Positions 44,447 to 52,133 of a stretch of DNA of 64,000 nucleotides are shown in pieces. The notes beneath the pieces are model-generated. The model ran no database searches, was not told the origin of the DNA, and was given only the letters and a program-made list of their open reading frames with translations. The stretch lies in contig CP102593.1 of the NCBI GenBank assembly GCA_025666215.1, forward strand, positions 2,679,001 to 2,743,000, read 5' to 3'. This stretch comes from Xanthomonas campestris pv. phormiicola. GTDB lineage: Bacteria; Pseudomonadota; Gammaproteobacteria; Xanthomonadales; Xanthomonadaceae. A program made the translations under genes and the position numbers. How positions within the stretch are numbered: position 1 is the stretch's first letter; the number at the start of each line of letters is the position of its first letter.

Positions 44447-45705
44447 GGCGCCGCTCCCGCCAGGGCGGACGACTGCGGCATGCCGCGCTGTGCCGATGGC
44501 GACAGGCACTGCGCCAGGGCCGGGCCCAGCGCGGCGTAGTCGTCCGGCGTGTTGTAGATCTGCGCCGACAAGCGCACGACCCGTCCTGCCGGCGCCGGCC
44601 ATGCGCACACCGCCACATCGATGCCGTGCCTGGCGTACAGATGCTCCTGCAGTGCGCTCGCGCCCAGCGGACTGGTTGTCGCGGCGCTCGGCGGCAGGGC
44701 GAACGCGACCATGCTGCCGACCATGGCGTCCGGCGCCACCCGCGTCCACGGCAGATCGGCGCCAAGGCGTGCCGCGGCCGCTGTGGCCAGCGCGTGGTTG
44801 CGCGCATGCAGCGCCGGCAGAGCGCCCGGCAACAGCCCGGCCAGGAATGCGATCGCCGCGGGAATGCACAGCAGCGCGCTCGGATCGGCGGTGCCGAGCC
44901 AGTCGAACTCCAGGTGCAGGCGCGGGCGCGGCGTCGTGGTGTCGCCGTAGCCACGGCTGATCACTGCAGGATGCAGCCCCTGCTGGCGGTCGCGACGCAC
45001 GTGCAGGAAGCCCGCGCCGCGCGGGCTGCACAGCCACTTGTGGCAGTCGCCGGCGTAATACGCGGCGCCGATGACGGTCACGTCCAGGGGCAACATGCCC
45101 GGTGCATGCGCGCCGTCCACCAGGGTGTCCACGCCCAGCGCGGCCAGGCGCTGCACCAAGGCCGCGATCGGGAACACGATGGCGGTGGGACTGGTGACGT
45201 GGTCCAGCACCGCCAGCCGCGTGCGTGCGGTGACGCGCGCGAGCACCGCGTCGAGCACCGACTCCGGGCCGGTGAGCGGCGTCGGCACGGGTGCGGCGAC
45301 GATCACCGCGCCGGTTCGCTCGGCGACGAAGTCGAGCAGGTTGGCGCAGGCGAGATAGGCATGGTCGGTGGTCAGGATCTCGTCGCCGGGCACGAACCGC
45401 AGCGAACGCAGCACTGCGTTCAAGGCCGTGGTGACATTGGGCAGCAGCGCCAGGTCCTCGGCGTCGGCGCCGATCGTCGCGCCCAGGGCGTGCCGGGCCT
45501 CGTCGAGCAACGCCGGTAGCTCGCGCAACACGAAGGCGGCAGGCTGGCGCTCCATGCGTTCGCGCCATTCGCTCTGCCGTTGCAGGACCGGGACGGGACA
45601 CGCACCGAGCATGCCGTGATTGATACAGCGCACGTCGGGATCCAGCGCGAAATGATGCCGGAAACGTGCCGGACCAGGGTCCGGATCCCAGCGGTGATGC
45701 TGCAT
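44443..45705 (-). CDS. Class V PLP enzyme, isopenicillin-N-epimerase / EgtE-like
   Basis: 420 aa. CINHGMLGACPVPV at the N-terminus, LLPNVTTALNAVLRSL, DHVTSPTAIVFPIAALV, VDGAHAPGMLPLDV (PLP Asp) and the lysine motif GDCHKWLCSPRGAGFLHV identify the isopenicillin-N-epimerase-like branch. The family covers epimerases, C-S lyases and, more distantly, kynureninase and cysteine desulfurases. Beside a tryptophan dioxygenase homologue a kynureninase-like cleavage is tempting, but the lysine motif favours the epimerase/lyase branch. It follows the FAD gene by 24 bases and is ATGA-coupled to the SDR. Confidence 0.85.
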   Translation of the reverse strand: MQHHRWDPDPGPARFRHHFALDPDVRCINHGMLGACPVPVLQRQSEWRERMERQPAAFVLRELPALLDEARHALGATIGADAEDLALLPNVTTALNAVLRSLRFVPGDEILTTDHAYLACANLLDFVAERTGAVIVAAPVPTPLTGPESVLDAVLARVTARTRLAVLDHVTSPTAIVFPIAALVQRLAALGVDTLVDGAHAPGMLPLDVTVIGAAYYAGDCHKWLCSPRGAGFLHVRRDRQQGLHPAVISRGYGDTTTPRPRLHLEFDWLGTADPSALLCIPAAIAFLAGLLPGALPALHARNHALATAAAARLGADLPWTRVAPDAMVGSMVAFALPPSAATTSPLGASALQEHLYARHGIDVAVCAWPAPAGRVVRLSAQIYNTPDDYAALGPALAQCLSPSAQRGMPQSSALAGAAP

Positions 45706-45729
45706 GGCGTACTCCAGGCGAGAAGCGGA

Positions 45730-47181
45730 TCAGGCAAGCGGATGCAGACAGGGCGCCGCGTCGTGGCGTGCGATCAGGTGCAACAGGTCGTCGCGTGTCG
45801 GGCGCCGTGCGGGCGGCGGTCCGCCCTGCGCGCGCAAGGCTTGCACGCGTGCCATCACGTCGGCGCGCGCGAAGATCGCCTCGGGCGGGTCCAGCATGCC
45901 CGTGCGCCGCGCCAGCGCATGCCAGACCAGCGGATCGTGGCCGGCCGCGGCCGCAATGTGCTGCAGGGTGATCTCCGCCGTGGTCGGCGGCGCTGGCGGC
46001 GTTCCTGCCCAGAGTGCGTTGCGCGCCCGGTCCTGCATCACGCTGTCGTCGTGCCAGGGCCGGACCAGGCGCTGCGCCAGCCGGTCGGCTCGATGCGCAA
46101 AACGGACGAGGTCCTGCAGTCCCTCGGCACGCGCGAGCTCGGCGAGCGCGAAGACGTAGCGCATGGCCAGGGACATGCCGCGGGTATAGGTCGGATTGGT
46201 GATGCACAATGCATCGCCGACCGCGACCGTGCCCAGCACCACTGGCTGCCCGCCCCTGGCGAAACGGCGGAAGCGGTTCTCGCAAACGGGCCAGCGCAAA
46301 ACGCCGGACACCGGCTCGCACACGTCTGGTTCCAGCCATGCGGCAAGGCCCGGATGTTGCCGCGCCGCCGCGACAAACAGCCGAGGATCGTCAAAGGCGT
46401 GCAGCGCCTTGTCGTCCTGCGCCACCATCAAGGTCACGGACGCATAGCCGTTGTCGGCCGGACAGACGATGCATCCGCTCGCCGCCGCATGGCCGCCGGC
46501 CGAGAAGCCGGCCTCCAGCCGAACCGAAGGCCGCTGGCGCAGCCGGTACCAGCGGGTGTAGTACGACAGCCCGCACCGCTCGACGCTGTCCGCGGGCGTC
46601 TCCACGGCAGCGGCATGCAACCACTTGGCGAACGGCGAACCGCGGCCGAGCGCGTCGATGGTGAGGTCGGCAAGCACCTCGCCGGTGGAGGTCTGCACTC
46701 CTCGCACTTTCGCGCCCCCCGCGTCCAGCACCAAGCCGGTGACGGCGGTCCGCTGGCGTACGGAGACCTGCGGTTCCGCGTACACGATGGGGAGCAACAC
46801 GGCTTCCACCAGCGACCGGCGCACGGACAATCCGGCCAGGTCGGCATCGTCGCAGCGCGGCACCTGCGCCTGGCCGTGCAACTGCGCCCCGAACGGCATC
46901 TCTACTGCGCCGGCCGCGAGCAGGGCGTGCCAGACATCCGGCGCATGCGCGCGCAGCAGCTGACGCCCGAGCGCGGCGAGCGCGTGGGTATGCCGCGCAT
47001 GTGGCACGCCCTTGCGCCACCACCGCTCCACGCGCGCCGGGTCGCGCAGGTCCGACACGCTGGGGACACCGAGCGCGTCGCGTTCGATCAGGGTGACCCG
47101 GACACCGCTTCGGGCGAACGCCAGCGCGCTGAGCAGGCCGGCGACGCTGCCGCCAAGCACGGCCACATGGGGCGCGGTCAT
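45730..47181 (-). CDS. FAD-dependent oxidoreductase (epoxidase/hydroxylase-like)
   Basis: 483 aa. N-terminal dinucleotide fold VAVLGGSVAGLLSALAFARSGVRVTLIERD; GDALCITNPTYTRGMSLAMRYVFAL is the second FAD-contact motif of aromatic-hydroxylase-type monooxygenases. LSVRRSLVEAVLLPIV and LTIDALGRGSPFAKWL resemble FAD-dependent epoxidases and hydroxylases of natural-product clusters. I see no WxWxIP halogenase motif. ATG 47181 overlaps the stop of the 45-codon ORF (ATGA). It probably oxygenates a pathway intermediate; the substrate is unknown. Confidence 0.85.
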   Translation of the reverse strand: MTAPHVAVLGGSVAGLLSALAFARSGVRVTLIERDALGVPSVSDLRDPARVERWWRKGVPHARHTHALAALGRQLLRAHAPDVWHALLAAGAVEMPFGAQLHGQAQVPRCDDADLAGLSVRRSLVEAVLLPIVYAEPQVSVRQRTAVTGLVLDAGGAKVRGVQTSTGEVLADLTIDALGRGSPFAKWLHAAAVETPADSVERCGLSYYTRWYRLRQRPSVRLEAGFSAGGHAAASGCIVCPADNGYASVTLMVAQDDKALHAFDDPRLFVAAARQHPGLAAWLEPDVCEPVSGVLRWPVCENRFRRFARGGQPVVLGTVAVGDALCITNPTYTRGMSLAMRYVFALAELARAEGLQDLVRFAHRADRLAQRLVRPWHDDSVMQDRARNALWAGTPPAPPTTAEITLQHIAAAAGHDPLVWHALARRTGMLDPPEAIFARADVMARVQALRAQGGPPPARRPTRDDLLHLIARHDAAPCLHPLA

Positions 47182-47315
47182 CGTGCGTTTGCCTTGTCAG
47201 GCATGGCCAGCAGAAGCGTGTCCCGCCAGCGCAGCCGCCGGTCTGGGCGGTTGGCCATGGCCGTAGCGCACTGCGCGGGTCCCAGCGTGCCGGTCCGCAT
47301 CGGATCCCCGTTCAT
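47178..47315 (-). CDS. 45-aa ORF, translationally coupled on both sides
   Basis: Between the dioxygenase and FAD genes. Its ATG (47313-47315) overlaps the dioxygenase TGA and its TGA (47178-47180) overlaps the FAD-gene ATG, both as ATGA. Third positions are G/C-rich like real genes here. The product starts MNGDPMRTGTLGPAQC, has one Cys, one Trp (RLRWRDTLLLAMPD) and a basic C-terminal half. It matches no family I recognise (not MbtH, PqqD or carrier protein). It could be a substrate peptide, a small partner protein, or a coupling linker. Too short for most gene finders. Confidence 0.5.
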   Translation of the reverse strand: MNGDPMRTGTLGPAQCATAMANRPDRRLRWRDTLLLAMPDKANAR

Positions 47316-48490
47316 GGCCCGCGCTCCGCTGCACCGCCGTGGAGCGGCACGCTGCGCAGCGGCGGCACGCTGTTCTTGGGCAACAGCAGCGAGCGCACGG
47401 TCCACAGGTCGGCGAACACGCGATACTGCAGCGCCGTCTGGTCCAGATAGGCCACGCCCGGCGAGCCACCGGTGCCGGCACGGTGGCCGATGAAGCGTTC
47501 GACCATCCGCGCATGCCGCTGGCGCCAGATCAGCATCGATTGCTCCAGCGCGACCACGCTGTCCAGCAGTTCCCAGGACCACGCCAGCTCCGGCAGCTCG
47601 CGGTAACTTTCGACGAAGATCAGTGCGGCGCGTACCGCCCGCCGCTGCGCACGCCGTTGCGGAACGGCCTGCGGATCGTCGTTGCCGAGCAGGAAGGCCG
47701 CGGCATTGGCGTTCTCCAATGCGAAGCGCGCGCGCTGTTGCTCGATCGCCGCCGCGGTCGCGCCGTTGTCGCGCGCCTGCTGCAGGCGGCGCTCGTTCTC
47801 GGTGCGCAGCGCCGCGATGTAGTCGTGCGCGAACTGTGCGGCGGCCGTGGGGTCGTTGCTCCCGGCGATCGGAAGGCGTTCGAGCCAGGCGTACAGGCTC
47901 TGCCGGAAGCTGGGGCCGGCATCGATGCGCGCCTGCAGGCGCCGTGCGGCCGCCGACGGCTCGCCGTCGGGCAGCTTCAGCGCGTCCTTGTAGGCGTCGT
48001 CCTGCCCCAGCGCGATGCGGTCGGCGTCCTCCAGCCCGAGCAGCACTTCGATCTCGCGCAGCTGCGCGGACTGGAAGCCGCTGGCCGGCGCCAGACGTCC
48101 GCGGAACTCGAGGAAGTCGCGCGCGGTCATGGTCTCCATCAGCGCGAAGTGCAGATTGGCCTGCTCGAAGACCGCGATCGCCCTGCGCAGCGAACGCACG
48201 CCCGTCGCCAGGCGGGCGTCGTTGGGCTGCAGCACCAGCAGCAGGTCCCGGGTCGCGCCGAGTTCGCGCAGGATCAGCTTGAACCACAACTCGTAGATCT
48301 GGTGGACGGCGATGAACAAGGCCTCGTCGTTGCCGATCGCCGCCTCGTCGTCGTCCAGCCCGCCCTGCAGCGCGAGCAGTTGCTCGACCTTGATGTAGTC
48401 CCAGTAGTTCATCGGGTTAGCGGACCGCACCCAGCCATCCGCCGCACCGTGGGGTACACGCGTGTCGAGCGCCGGCCCGAGCGCCCTCAT
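47312..48490 (-). CDS. Tryptophan 2,3-dioxygenase homologue
   Basis: 392 aa, a little longer than typical bacterial enzymes (about 300). Conserved TDO text: MNYWDYIKVEQLLALQ, IAVHQIYELWFKLILREL with the active-site His (about residue 63), DFLEFRGRLAPASGFQS with the substrate-binding Arg (about 130), LIWRQRHARMVERFIGHRAGTGGSPGVAYL with the haem His and the GTGGS Thr. All key residues appear present, so haem-dependent opening of an indole ring (Trp to N-formylkynurenine) is expected. The start at 48490 is chosen because ATG overlaps the VOC stop; an ATG at 48520 would overlap further. No kynurenine catabolic genes accompany it, so a biosynthetic role is likely. Confidence 0.88.
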   Translation of the reverse strand: MRALGPALDTRVPHGAADGWVRSANPMNYWDYIKVEQLLALQGGLDDDEAAIGNDEALFIAVHQIYELWFKLILRELGATRDLLLVLQPNDARLATGVRSLRRAIAVFEQANLHFALMETMTARDFLEFRGRLAPASGFQSAQLREIEVLLGLEDADRIALGQDDAYKDALKLPDGEPSAAARRLQARIDAGPSFRQSLYAWLERLPIAGSNDPTAAAQFAHDYIAALRTENERRLQQARDNGATAAAIEQQRARFALENANAAAFLLGNDDPQAVPQRRAQRRAVRAALIFVESYRELPELAWSWELLDSVVALEQSMLIWRQRHARMVERFIGHRAGTGGSPGVAYLDQTALQYRVFADLWTVRSLLLPKNSVPPLRSVPLHGGAAERGP

Positions 48491-49011
48491 CGCGCGACGC
48501 CACGCTTCAACGCGACCCATTTGGCCAGGTTGGCGTAGGCGTTCTTCTCCAGATCGCGCCAGATCGCGGTCTGGGCGATGACAGGCTTGACCAGCAGTTC
48601 CATCCGGTGCCCGTTGGGATCGCGGAAGTACCAGGAACGCGCGAGTTCGGCATGGGCGTGGTCGCCGGCCACGTCATGGATGACCGGTCCTTCGACCGTG
48701 ATACCGCGTTCGCGCAGGCGCACGGCGATCTGCTCGGCAAGCGCTTCGTCGCGCACCTCCAGCGCCAGGTGCTGCGCCCAGTCGTCGTCGGGAGCGCCGT
48801 CGTCGTGGCTGCCGAGGATGTCGAAGAAGCAGATATAGCTGCCGTCTTCCATCTCGAAGAAGATGTTGTTGTTGCTCGGCCGCAGCCCGCTGGACGGCGC
48901 ATGGTCGATCAACGCGGCGGCGAACTTCAGTCCGATCGCCTGCGTATAGAACTCCACTGTCTCTGCAGCGTCGCGGCAGCGGTATCCCACGTGATGCAGC
49001 TTTTGCAGCAT
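48487..49011 (-). CDS. VOC-superfamily dioxygenase/glyoxalase-like protein
   Basis: 174 aa, two-betaalphabeta VOC fold. LQKLHHVGYRCRDAAETVEFYTQAIGLKF (first metal His), AQHLALEVRDEALAEQIAVRLRERGI (second His) and SWYFRDPNGHRMELLVKP (Glu) give a complete 2-His-1-Glu metal site. Relatives include extradiol dioxygenases and lactoylglutathione lyase-like proteins. First annotated gene of the operon; ATGA overlap with the dioxygenase homologue. It might cleave a catechol or 3-hydroxyanthranilate-like ring made from kynurenine, which is inference. Confidence 0.85.
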   Translation of the reverse strand: MLQKLHHVGYRCRDAAETVEFYTQAIGLKFAAALIDHAPSSGLRPSNNNIFFEMEDGSYICFFDILGSHDDGAPDDDWAQHLALEVRDEALAEQIAVRLRERGITVEGPVIHDVAGDHAHAELARSWYFRDPNGHRMELLVKPVIAQTAIWRDLEKNAYANLAKWVALKRGVAR

Positions 49012-49253
49012 GGCGTCCTCGCTTCGGCAAGACCTGGGGGTTGGGTTGCGATCGCGTCGGTCGATACCCGGCAGGTCGCACCTCGCTGGAGTCCAGCGTC
49101 GACCGCACAGGCTTCCTCGTCCGTTGTCACGCCGGTGCTTGGCGCGCCGCGCGCAGTCTCCGGCGTCGCCAACGCGGATGCCAAGTGTTCTTCTTGATCG
49201 ATGCGCAACGTTTCCGCTTGCATTTTCAATCGCCGTCGCGACAACTTTTTCAT
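48927..49253 (-). CDS. Candidate RiPP-precursor-like ORF upstream of the VOC gene
   Basis: 108 codons starting ATG 49251-49253 (MKKLSRRRLKMQ). Residues 14-25 read ETLRIDQEEHLA, resembling the KxETLRxLxxEEL leader seen in many GG-leader and lanthipeptide-type precursors. No GG or GA cleavage site is clear (TPETARGAPSTG follows). The remainder is rich in Thr, Ser, Ala and Cys, with CCKSC and a Trp near the end. Base use is less GC-rich than in neighbours, as often in precursors, and GC3 is about two-thirds. Against: no obvious ribosome site and an 85-base overlap with the VOC gene in another frame. Treat as a hypothesis. Confidence 0.28.
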   Translation of the reverse strand: MKKLSRRRLKMQAETLRIDQEEHLASALATPETARGAPSTGVTTDEEACAVDAGLQRGATCRVSTDAIATQPPGLAEARTPCCKSCITWDTAAATLQRQWSSIRRRSD

Positions 49254-49631
49254 CGGCAACAGGCAGCCGATATCGGGTTGCACACAGGCGCAGTGACCTC
49301 TGTCGAGAATCGCCACAGCCAACGCAATATCACTATCGCAACGCAAGCTCAGTGCGTCACAAAACGCCAAGGTCCGAAGATGTGATCGTGCGCAAGCCGA
49401 TGCGCATCCGAGCGTCGATCCGTCTACGTCATGCGACAGCGCTGGCGTCGTGCGCATCTCCGCGCACACCGCCGGTGCGCCGGCGACGCGGCGATCGCAT
49501 TCCACCGCGAAGCGATGCAATCGCCGTGGTCGCAGTTCGGGGAAGGAACGGCTGCGATGCTGGAGTCGCCCCGATGCCGGCGACATCGGCAGCGCGGCCA
49601 TTGCGCCTGTGCCGCGGCTGCGACCGTTCTG
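49254..49631. other. Non-coding stretch between tailoring operon and polysaccharide operon
   Basis: 378 bases without a convincing gene. It should hold the promoter of the leftward VOC/dioxygenase operon and the end of the polysaccharide operon. A moderately AT-richer patch lies near 49300-49380. No strong hairpin or tRNA is seen. Confidence 0.5.
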
Positions 49632-50738
49632 CTAGGCGTCCGCCCGGCACAGCCGTCGGTAGATCGCGCCGAAGCTGCGCACGGTGTGCTCGGCGTCCTC
49701 GCGCACCGCACGGCACTGCGCGGACCAGGCCAGGCGCAGGCGCAGTTCGTCGTCGGCCAGGACCTGGCGCAAGGCTTCGGCCAGGCCGGCCCAGTCGCCG
49801 GTCGGCACCGCCAGCGCCGCCGACGGTGCCCATTCCAACAAGTGCCCTACCCCGGTGCCGACGGTGGGCACGCCGGCCACTGCCGCTTCCAGCAACACCA
49901 TCGGCCCGGCTTCGTGCAGCGACGACAGCACCAGCAGATCGGCGGCCTCCACCAGCGGGCGCAGTTCGCGCTGGGTCTTGAAACCGAGGAAACGCACCTG
50001 CTGCGACAACCCGAGCTGCGCGACCAGGCGCTGCATCTCGCCGTCGAGCGTGTCCACGCCGACGATGTCGATGCGGAACGCGACCCCCGCACGCGCCAGC
50101 GCCGCCAGTGCGCGCAGCAGCGTCGGCTGGTCCTTGACCCGGTTGAGGCTGGCGACGTGCAACAGCTGGGCAGTGCCGCCATCGCGGCGGCGCGGCTCGC
50201 GCTGCGGCCAGGCGCGCAGGTCCACGCCCAGCGGCACGCGTTCGGCGGCGATGCCCAGCGCCTGCAGCGCCTCGACGATCGGTGCGCTGGCCGCGGTCAC
50301 CGCGTTCGCCAGCCGCAACACCAGCGCCTCGCGCAGCCGTCCCTGCCATTTGCGTCGCCCGCCATAGCCGATGGCGTGCAGCGCGACCAGTTCGCCGCCG
50401 GCGATGTGCACCAGGCTCGGCCGCCGCAGCAGGCGTGCGGCGGCCACCGCGATCAGGCTGCAGTGGCCGGAAAAGATCGATTGCACCAGGTCGAACGGGG
50501 CCTGCCGATGCTCGGCACGGATCGCGGCGACCGCACGCAGGCGGGTGCGGCCGTCGCCGATGTTGTGGATGCGCGCGCCGAGCAGGTCCCAGCATGCCGG
50601 CGCAGGCTCCTGGTGGAGGACGAAGACGTGCACTTCGTGGGTGCGCGCCAGGCGTTCGATCAGGGTCAGCAGCACCGGGATCACCCGGTATTCGCCGCTG
50701 CGGTCGACCCCGCCGGGCACCACCAGCGCCAGCTTCAT
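49632..50738 (-). CDS. GT4-type glycosyltransferase
   Basis: 368 aa, GT-B fold. The N-terminal domain starts KLALVVPGGVDRSGEYRVIP; IAGGELVALHAIGYGG is the acceptor-side loop. The donor domain has LLHVASLNRVKDQPTLLRAL and HEAGPMVLLEAAVAGVPTVGT with the E-x7-E pattern. It adds a sugar to the lipid-linked repeat unit at the cytoplasmic face. Its ATG overlaps the upstream stop (ATGA). Last gene of the polysaccharide operon. Donor and linkage unknown. Confidence 0.88.
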   Translation of the reverse strand: MKLALVVPGGVDRSGEYRVIPVLLTLIERLARTHEVHVFVLHQEPAPACWDLLGARIHNIGDGRTRLRAVAAIRAEHRQAPFDLVQSIFSGHCSLIAVAAARLLRRPSLVHIAGGELVALHAIGYGGRRKWQGRLREALVLRLANAVTAASAPIVEALQALGIAAERVPLGVDLRAWPQREPRRRDGGTAQLLHVASLNRVKDQPTLLRALAALARAGVAFRIDIVGVDTLDGEMQRLVAQLGLSQQVRFLGFKTQRELRPLVEAADLLVLSSLHEAGPMVLLEAAVAGVPTVGTGVGHLLEWAPSAALAVPTGDWAGLAEALRQVLADDELRLRLAWSAQCRAVREDAEHTVRSFGAIYRRLCRADA

Positions 50739-51859
50739 GCGCCGCTCCGCGCGGGTTGCTCCAGCAACTGCGCATAGGCGCGCGACCAGCGCCGGCCCAC
50801 CGCGGCGAACGACAAGTGGGCGTCGAAATGGGCACGGACCAGCGCCGGCGCCGGCCGTTCGGCGGCGGCATGCACCAGCGCCTCGGCGAGCAGGCCGGCA
50901 TCGCCGCACGGCCACAGTTCGCCGACGCGGCCGCAGTCGGTGAGCGCGCGGAACGCGGGGATATCGGTCAGCACCGGCAACGTGCCGCAGGCGAAGGCTT
51001 CCAGCGCCGCGTAGCCGCAGCTCTCGGCCAGGCTGCCCGACACGAACAGATCGGCCGCACGCATCAGCGTCTGCACCTGCGCATGCGCGACCCTGCCCAG
51101 CAGATGCACGCGCCCGCGCAGGCGCGGATCGTGCTGCACGCGGTGCTGCACCGCCTCCAGCAACGGTGCGTTGCCGAACGCGCAGAACAGCTGCAGTCCG
51201 GGCAGCCGCGCGGCGGCGCGGGCCACGCCTTGGAGCACGGTCAACGGATCCTTGCCGGCGCTCAGATGCCCAACCCATAGCACGCACGGCTCGCCATGCA
51301 AGCCGCTGTCGCGCCGCGCCTGGGCGCGATCGCCGGGGGTGAAGCGGCAGCTGGATTCGGGGATCGCGAACAGGCGGGTGGACGGCGCGAACAGTCCGGC
51401 ATGCACGAACCCACGTGCCAGATCGAGCGAGGTGAAGGCGATCCCCGCCGCGGCCGCATACCACTGCCGCCACTGCGAGCGGCGCCACCAGCGCGGCGGG
51501 CGGTTGGCATGGTCCTGCAGCAGGATCGGCACCTGCGGCAATTGCCGCGCCATCGCGCAGGCCTCGCGCGCGAACTCCAGGCCGTGCACGTGGACCACGT
51601 CGGCGCCGAGCGCGTGCACGATGCCGGCGATGCGCCGCGCGCGGCTGCTGGTGCCGGCATTGCCGGGATCGGCGAAGTGGTACTCCACGCCGTTGCGCAG
51701 CAGTTGCTCCGACGCGGCGGCGGCCTGGATCACCGACACGCGGGTGCCGGTGCCGGCCACCGCTTCGGAGATGTCGGCCAGCGTCGGCCAGTGCGCGAAC
51801 ACCTGCGCCGGCGCCAATTCCGACGGTACCGGAACGAAATTGATCTGCACCACGTGCAT
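50735..51859 (-). CDS. GT4-type glycosyltransferase
   Basis: 374 aa. HVVQINFVPVPSELAPAQVF at the N-terminus, VVHVHGLEFAREAC, WVGHLSAGKDPLTVLQGV and SLAESCGYAALEAFACGTLPVLTD (E-x7-E) identify a GT-B retaining transferase. The start at 51859 is preceded by GGAAGGAAA; an ATG at 51883 lacks such a site. ATGA-coupled to the next glycosyltransferase. Sugar specificity not predictable. Confidence 0.88.
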   Translation of the reverse strand: MHVVQINFVPVPSELAPAQVFAHWPTLADISEAVAGTGTRVSVIQAAAASEQLLRNGVEYHFADPGNAGTSSRARRIAGIVHALGADVVHVHGLEFAREACAMARQLPQVPILLQDHANRPPRWWRRSQWRQWYAAAAGIAFTSLDLARGFVHAGLFAPSTRLFAIPESSCRFTPGDRAQARRDSGLHGEPCVLWVGHLSAGKDPLTVLQGVARAAARLPGLQLFCAFGNAPLLEAVQHRVQHDPRLRGRVHLLGRVAHAQVQTLMRAADLFVSGSLAESCGYAALEAFACGTLPVLTDIPAFRALTDCGRVGELWPCGDAGLLAEALVHAAAERPAPALVRAHFDAHLSFAAVGRRWSRAYAQLLEQPARSGA

Positions 51860-51885
51860 GGGTTTCCTTCCAGGATGCGACATGC

Positions 51886-52110
51886 CTAGACTCCGGAGAC
51901 CTGCGGCCGGCGCAGGCGCACCCGCCAATTGGCGAAGTTCGGTTCCCAGCGGCGGTCGTAGCGCCGGTAGCGGTGGCGCCGTACCGCCATCGCGCCGAGG
52001 CCGCGCTTGGCCCAACGCGGCGAGCGCAGGTCCTGCGCGGCGGGATAGCGACGACCCAGCACGGTGACATGGCCGCCCCAGACGATCGGCATCTTCGCTG
52101 TGAACGGCAT
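51886..52110 (-). CDS. Hypothetical 74-aa basic protein
   Basis: Fills the only sizeable gap (275 bases) inside the polysaccharide operon. It starts MPFTAKMPIVWGGHVTVLG and ends in a run rich in Arg, Tyr and Trp (RRHRYRRYDRRWEPNFANW). Unrecognised. It could be a truncated enzyme end rather than an intact small protein; no clear ribosome site. Confidence 0.3.
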   Translation of the reverse strand: MPFTAKMPIVWGGHVTVLGRRYPAAQDLRSPRWAKRGLGAMAVRRHRYRRYDRRWEPNFANWRVRLRRPQVSGV

Positions 52111-52133
52111 GGAAGAAGATCGCGAGGCAGGGT

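Noticed and set aside
44443..45705. Kynureninase assignment for the class V PLP enzyme
   Set aside because: Tempting next to a TDO homologue, but the lysine motif DCHKWLCSPRGAGFL belongs to the isopenicillin-N-epimerase-like branch.
45730..47181. Flavin-dependent tryptophan halogenase
   Set aside because: No WxWxIP motif was found; the FAD-binding pattern fits a general epoxidase/hydroxylase-like monooxygenase.
49012..49631. tRNA or small RNA gene in the long intergenic gap
   Set aside because: No cloverleaf, CCA end or strong stem-loop with a T-run was recognised by eye.
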